Shown one piece after another: positions 58,874 to 64,000 of a DNA stretch of 64,000 bases. Under the pieces are notes generated by a model, which saw only the letters and a list, made by a program, of their open reading frames with translations, made no database searches and was not told where the DNA came from. The translations under genes and the position numbers were made by a program. The DNA is taken from assembly GCA_035772735.1 (NCBI GenBank), contig JASDFA010000001.1:133425001-133489000 (forward strand), in the 5' to 3' direction. This stretch comes from Datura wrightii. Its lineage: Eukaryota; Streptophyta; Magnoliopsida; Solanales; Solanaceae. The first letter of the stretch is position 1; each line of letters begins with the position of its first letter.

Positions 58874-59119
58874 ATATCTCCCCCTTGGGAATATTCATCC
58901 TCCAATTTTGAAAAACATACAGAAAAGCAGAGAAACGCAATCATCATACTCAAATACTGATCATATAAGCTGAAAACTGACGTAATAACTGACTCCGATC
59001 TGAACTACATGACTGAACTGAATTCATGAATCATACATACATACTTTTTACGTGAAAGAAACTGAGGTACATGAGTTGAACATGATACTAAATAGAGTTT
59101 TAGGGCAAAAATTGATACC
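58874..59119 (-). other. Inverted TK1 copy: 3' untranslated region and polypurine tract
   Basis: AAGGGGGAGATA on the minus strand at 58875-58886, then the same leader-like phrases as 55486-55731 in reverse. Confidence 0.85.
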
Positions 59120-62100
59120 TCAAGCTGGAACTAAGCCGGTAGAGAATAGATGTGGGTATCTAGCCATCATATCTGCCTCGGTTTCCCATGTAGCTACCTC
59201 AACATGTTGATTCCTCCATAAAACCTTGACTGAAGCTACTTCCTTGTTTCTTAGCCTTCAAACCTGATGATCCAGTATTTCCACCAGAACCTCTTCATGA
59301 CTAATGTTGTCTTTCACACTGGCACTGTCCGCCGGAACAACTAGAGCTGGATCACTCAAACACTTCTTTAAGAGCAATACATGAAAAATTGATGAACGGA
59401 AGCTAATTTTGAGGGCAATGCCAATTCATATGCCACCTTGCCAACCTGTTTCACAACTCGGTACGGTCCAATATAACGGGGACAGAGTTTCCCTTTCTTT
59501 CCGAACCTCATCACTCCCTTCATGGGAGACACCTTTAGAAACACCCAATCATCAACTTCAAACTCAAGTTCCCTCCTCCTCACATCCGCATAGGACTTTT
59601 GGCGACTTTGAGCTGTTTTCAACCTGTCCAATATAAGCTAAACTTTCTCCATGGCCTCATGAACTGAATCCGGTCCTATCATTGCAGCTTCACCAACTTC
59701 AAACCAAACAATAGGTGATGTACACCTCCGCCCATACACAGCCTCAAATAGAGCCATCTGAATGCTGGAATGATAGTTGTTATTGTATGCAAAATCATTA
59801 AGAGGAAAATAGTCATCCCAACTATCCTTGAAATCAATCATACATGCTCTCAACATGTCCTCGAAAGTCTAAATTGTCCGCTCCGCTTGACCATCCGTTT
59901 GTGGGTGAAATGATGTACTGAGCTTAATTTGAGTACCAAGTCCTTTGTGAAATGATCTCCAAAACTGAGAGGTAAGCAGGGTACCTCTATCTTATATGAT
60001 GTACAAGGGCACTCCATGCAACTGAACTAGCTCTTGGATGTATAGTTTGGCATAATCCTCCGCTGAATTAGTGGTTTTGACCGTTAGAAAATGAGCGACT
60101 TTGGTCAACGTGTCCACGACCACCCAAATGGAGTCATGTTGTTGATGAGTGCGAGACAAACCTGTGATGAAGTCCATATTGATCTCCTCTCATTTCCAAG
60201 TAGGGATACTGATGTCTGGAAGTACACCTCCTGGTCTTTGATGCTCCACTTTCACTTGCTGACAATTTAGACACGTGGCCACAAATTTTGTGATATCCTT
60301 CTTCATGCCATTCCACCAATAGACCTCCCGTAGGTCACAGTACATCTTGGTGGCACCTGGGTGTATAGAGTATCTGGAACCATGAGCCTCATGCAATATC
60401 TGATATCTCAAATCATCAACATCCAGAACACATAAGCGACCCCGATATCAAAGTACATCATCTCCCCCTTTGGAGAAGACCTCTACCTTTTGATTCTGAA
60501 CGGCTTCCTTTAACTTTAGAAAAATAGGGTCCTCATCCTGTCTACCCTTTACATCAGTCACCAAAGATGATTTTGATCTGTTCTGAATAATAACACCGCC
60601 ATCAGTCGAGTCAACCAAACGAACTCCCAACCTTGCAAGTCGATGCACATCCATCACCATCTCCTTCCTCCCCTCCTCTACATGGGAGACACTCTCCATA
60701 GAGAGTCTACTAAGTGTGTATGCTACTACATTGGCCTTACACGGATGGTAAAGGACACTCATATCATAATCGTTGAGTAGCTCCAACCACCTCCTTTGGC
60801 GTAGATTTAGATCCTTCTGAGTAAACACATATTGTAGGCTTTTGTTGTCTGTAAACACATCTACATGGACCCATATAGATAATGTCTCCATATCTTCAGG
60901 GCAAATACCAATGCCGCCAATTCAAGATCATGGGTTAGGTAATTCCTATCATCAACCTTCAGTTGCCTGAAAGTGTTGGCTATCACTTCACCACGTTGCA
61001 TCAATTCACATCCAAGGTCGATTCCAGAAGCATCACAATACACCACAATTTCAAGCTCTACAGCACCACTCTCAAATGAGCAACATGCTCCTTCTCGCTC
61101 CGGGAGTATATCAGGATGTCATCAATAAACATGATCACGAACGTATCCAAGTATGTCTTGAACACTCTGTTCATCAAGTTCATAAAAGTTGCAAGAGCAT
61201 TTGTTAGTCCAAAAGAAATACATAGTGACCATACCGAGTTCTAAAGGCTGTTTTCGAAATGTCACTCTCCTGAACCCTGAGTTGATTGTATTCGGACCTG
61301 AGATCTATCTTCGAAAAGCACTTGGCACCCTGAAGTTGGTCAAAAACATCATCAATTATGGGTAGAGGATACCTGTTATTGATGGTGACCTTGTTTAATT
61401 GTCGATAATCAATACACATACAAAGATAACCATCTTACTTTCGGACAAAGAGGACCGGTGCACCCCATGGGGATTTGCTCGATCTAATGAAACCCTTATC
61501 CAAAAGATCCTTCAACTATTCCTTCAACTATTTAAGCTCGGCTGGAGCCATTCTATAGGGAGGAATAGATATAGGTTGCGTATCGGAAAGGAGGTTCACA
61601 CCAAAATCAATCTCCCTCTTGGGAGGGATTCCCGATAGATCATCCGGGAAGATTTCTGGATACTCACATACTACTGGTACTGACTAGATAGTCGGGGTCT
61701 TGGACGTAGCATCCTTAATCCTAACTAGATGGTATACAATTGGAGATCATCTTTCTGGCCTTAAGATAGAAAATGAAACAACCTACAGGCACAGCTAAAC
61801 TACCCTTCCACTCTAAGACTAACTCACCCAAAAATCTGAATTCTACTGTCTGGATTCTATAATTAACTGAGGCATAACATGCAAATAGCCAATCCATGTC
61901 GAGGATAACATCAAAATCGATCATGGCTAACTCCACTAAATCTACTGAGGTGACTTTTTGAAGGATTGTGTTCGGGCAACTTCTATACACTCGTCTAGCT
62001 ACAACTGAATCACCCACTGGAGTAGAGACTGAGAAGGGTTCTAACAAGATTTCGAGACTTACTACGAAACTACTAACCACGTAAGGTGTCACAAAAGACA

Positions 62101-62170
62101 AGGTAGCCACTGGATCTAACAAGGCATATACATCAAGATGGAAAACTCATAACATACCAGTGAATACATC
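59120..62170 (-). pseudogene. pol: TK1 copy C (inverted) pol
   Basis: From the right: protease MLDPVATLSFVTPY (62122), with DPV at the active site; RT CIDYRQLNKVTINNRYPLP and DLRSEYNQLRVQESD (61419-61204), an intact MFIDDILIYS box (about 61110-61135), then a loss of about 360 bp after HVAHLRVVL, joining to VVYCDASGIDLG of RNase H (61046). RNase H continues to LSRLS near 60700. Integrase: HEAHGSRYSIHPGATKMY, MDFITGLSRTH (first Asp), a stop just before the DRGT that holds the second Asp (about 59990), and GQAERTI with the Glu (about 59880). The chromodomain EILDHQV...RLRNKEVASVKV lies at about 59190-59290. The frame ends in TGA at 59120. Confidence 0.88.
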
Positions 62171-63374
62171 CGGTGATACCTCCTACTCTTGGAAAGATGC
62201 TAAGGCGCAGAATCTATTTTGGCGCTGACCGCCACCTGTGCTGGTAGATGCCCCCTGTTGTGCTAGCGTGCGAGTGGAACTACTGAACTGGAAGCTGGGC
62301 CTCGGCCCCTATCATGGCCCTGTCTAGTTGTTAGGCAATCTCTAAGCATATGTATGGGCTTCCCACACCTGAAGCAAGCACCTGTACCCGCCAAGCAGTG
62401 ACCCATGTGCCCTCGACCACACCTACCACAAATTGGGATACTGGAATCTGCGGGCCTGATGCTCACCCTCTCTGATCTTTCTTAGGTCTGGATGGCACAC
62501 TCATCGCTAAAGATGTTGGGTTGAAGATCTTTGGTGGGTCTGTTATTGGTGCCCACCCTCTGGCCTTGGCTGAGACAATCCATAGCTATCTATCTTGGCC
62601 CTCTTAGCCTCTCTCTCCCTCATATGCACCGCCTCCATCTGCTGCGCATATAAGACTATCCAAGTGAAATTCATATCCTGGTGGAGCATAGCGGTTCTGC
62701 AATCTTTGTCTAAACGGCCGCCACTCCATGAACAAACCTGCTCACTCGCGCCCTCTGATCAACTACTAACTCTGGGGCGTACTTAAACAAACGGGTGAAC
62801 TCTAAGGCATATTCTTGCACTGTCATCTTTCCCTGCTTAAGATTCATGAACTCGGCTGCCTTCAACTCCCTCATCTCACGAGGGAAGAACCGATCTAGAA
62901 AAGCAACATGAAACTCCTCCCAACTAATAGGGCCTGCTCTGGCTGCCCTACTATCTCTCCACCGTCTAAACCATATGTGTGCGACCCTCTTCAACTAATA
63001 TGAGGCCAATCAGCACACTTCTCTCTAGTCACCCCCATTATCTGGGTGATCTTCTGAATCTTATCAATGAACTTATGCGGGTCCTCATCTACATTTGACC
63101 CAAGGAACTCTGGCAGGTTCATTCTTAGGAAATCTCTGACTCGAGCTGCTGCCACATTTCCATTTTACGAGACATGCGTCACTACCTACTGGTTGAACTG
63201 AGCAGTCAAGGCATGTGCTAGCATCTGAATAGCTGCCCTAAATTCAGCATGGGCAACTGGCTCCGGTGCATGGTACTCATGGACTGGTGGGGCTTGTTGT
63301 TGCCTGTCTCCGTTGCCATTCTCATGGCTGTTTCCATTCCCATTTCTCCTACCGTTAACTTTGCGGGGAACCAT
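62171..63374 (-). pseudogene. gag: TK1 copy C (inverted) gag
   Basis: The ATG at 63374 gives MVPRKVNGRRNGNGNSHENG. The core HAEFRAAIQMLAHALTAQFNQ is followed by a break, then KRVAHIWFRRWRDS and FFPREMRELKAAEFMNLKQG (62994-62710), nearly intact. The zinc knuckle (62466-62263) keeps CGRCGRGHMGHCLAGTGACF and a second motif CFRCGKPIHMLRDC, the best-preserved pair of the four TK1 copies. Breaks lie near 63000 and 62500. Confidence 0.85.
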
Positions 63375-63583
63375 AATTCTGCAATCATGAATAGCACGAG
63401 TTAGAAGGATAGTTAGATATTTTATCGCACGACATAGATCATGAAAGAAGGAAACATTTCCTAAACGTCTCGTAGCCTCTTCGTCATAAGTGTGGCACGC
63501 TTCACAACCATGAATAAGACTTTACTCAATGCGGCTTTTAGACACCCTAGGACACTTCAAACCTATTGCTCTAATACTAAGTT
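63375..63583 (-). other. Inverted TK1 copy leader and decayed primer site
   Basis: On the minus strand, TTAGTATTAGAGC follows five bases after the LTR end TCATGACA. It matches TGGTATCAGAGC except for two transitions. Confidence 0.8.
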
Positions 63584-64000
63584 TGTCATGACCCGAACAT
63601 AGGCCCGAATCGAGACACGGGACAAGGAACCTCGAGGGACTCCAAGTCGACCCATGGCATCAACATACATGTAGCTCAATCATAAAAATGATATATCAAC
63701 ATGATACACTTAGCGAAAGTCTAAAATAAGCATAACATTAGAAATACACACGAACCTGAAATTGATTACATTCTATGTCTGAAAAGCCTCTAATACTGAT
63801 GAGTTTGTCAGACAAGACCCCAACTAACTCTCTAGTCTAACACTAAATACATAAAGAAACTGATAAATCATGGTCCTCGGGGGATAAGGACTCACCAATA
63901 GATGTGGGATGCTAACTCTGAAAGGCTGGCTACGGACGAGGCTGAGTCTGAGTATCGGAGCCTATATCATGAAACGATACAACATAGAGTATGCGGTTAG
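63584..64000 (-). mobile_element. Inverted TK1 copy: 3' end of its 5' LTR (cut by window edge)
   Basis: The reverse of TK1 LTR ends ('ggtcgacttggagtccctcg', 'ctcatcagtattagaggc'). About 1.9 kb more should follow outside the window. Confidence 0.9.

Noticed and set aside
3481..63374. Host cellular genes, tRNA or rRNA genes
   Set aside because: Every convincing coding block is gag, pol or the ATH-P accessory ORF. The tRNA-like stretches are only 12-19 base primer sites.

Overview
This window is plant repetitive DNA, most likely pericentromeric or other heterochromatin of a Solanaceae-type genome. I saw no cellular gene, rRNA or tRNA gene, or CRISPR array. Nearly every base can be placed in LTR retrotransposons of the Ty3/gypsy superfamily. 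Two lineages recur: chromodomain elements with a tRNA-iMet-type primer site TGGTATCAGAGC (Tekay/Del-like, labelled TK here), and Athila-like elements with a tRNA-Asp-type primer site (labelled ATH). The Solanaceae assignment is an inference from the style of these families and from a recognisable 'putative plant transposon protein' ORF; it was not tested by a search.

Left half (1-31494): a nest of insertions. The outer host is TK2, an element with a 4.3 kb LTR whose 5' LTR runs off the left edge and whose 3' LTR is 27183-31494. A TK1 solo LTR (162-2523) sits in its 5' LTR. Its gag (from 3480) breaks abruptly near 4700 into a plus-strand Athila-like element (ATH-P, about 4700-10506 plus a split 3' LTR). 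That LTR was hit by a minus-strand Athila-like element (ATH-M, 11774-26929, duplication ATATT). The ATH-M integrase was hit by a TK4 solo LTR (15322-22258, duplication CTTYC), and that LTR by a 4.4 kb minus-strand solo LTR, TK6 (15690-20090, duplication GGCCC). Removing each layer rejoins the host around its target duplication, so the order of insertion can be read directly.

Right half (31495-64000): truncated pieces come first, namely an Athila-like LTR (31965-33412, minus), a TK5 LTR end (to 35000), a TK4 deletion derivative LTR-gag-LTR fragment (35162-39425) and a minus-strand TK1-like LTR fragment (39426-40713). A compound TK1 array follows: LTR A, internal A, LTR B, internal B, LTR C, then a gag stump. 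It is fused head-on at about 58498 to an inverted TK1 copy that continues past the right edge.

All gag, protease, reverse transcriptase (RT), RNase H, integrase (IN) and chromodomain reading frames carry stops, frameshifts, deletions or lost catalytic residues. No copy looks able to move alone, although different TK1 copies have lost different catalytic parts.

The most unexpected signal is a short dyad core, ACGAGTCGT (ACGACTCGT on the other strand), which recurs in clusters in the LTRs of several otherwise different families. The bases flanking it change between families but keep the dyad symmetry. No new gene system was found beyond this.
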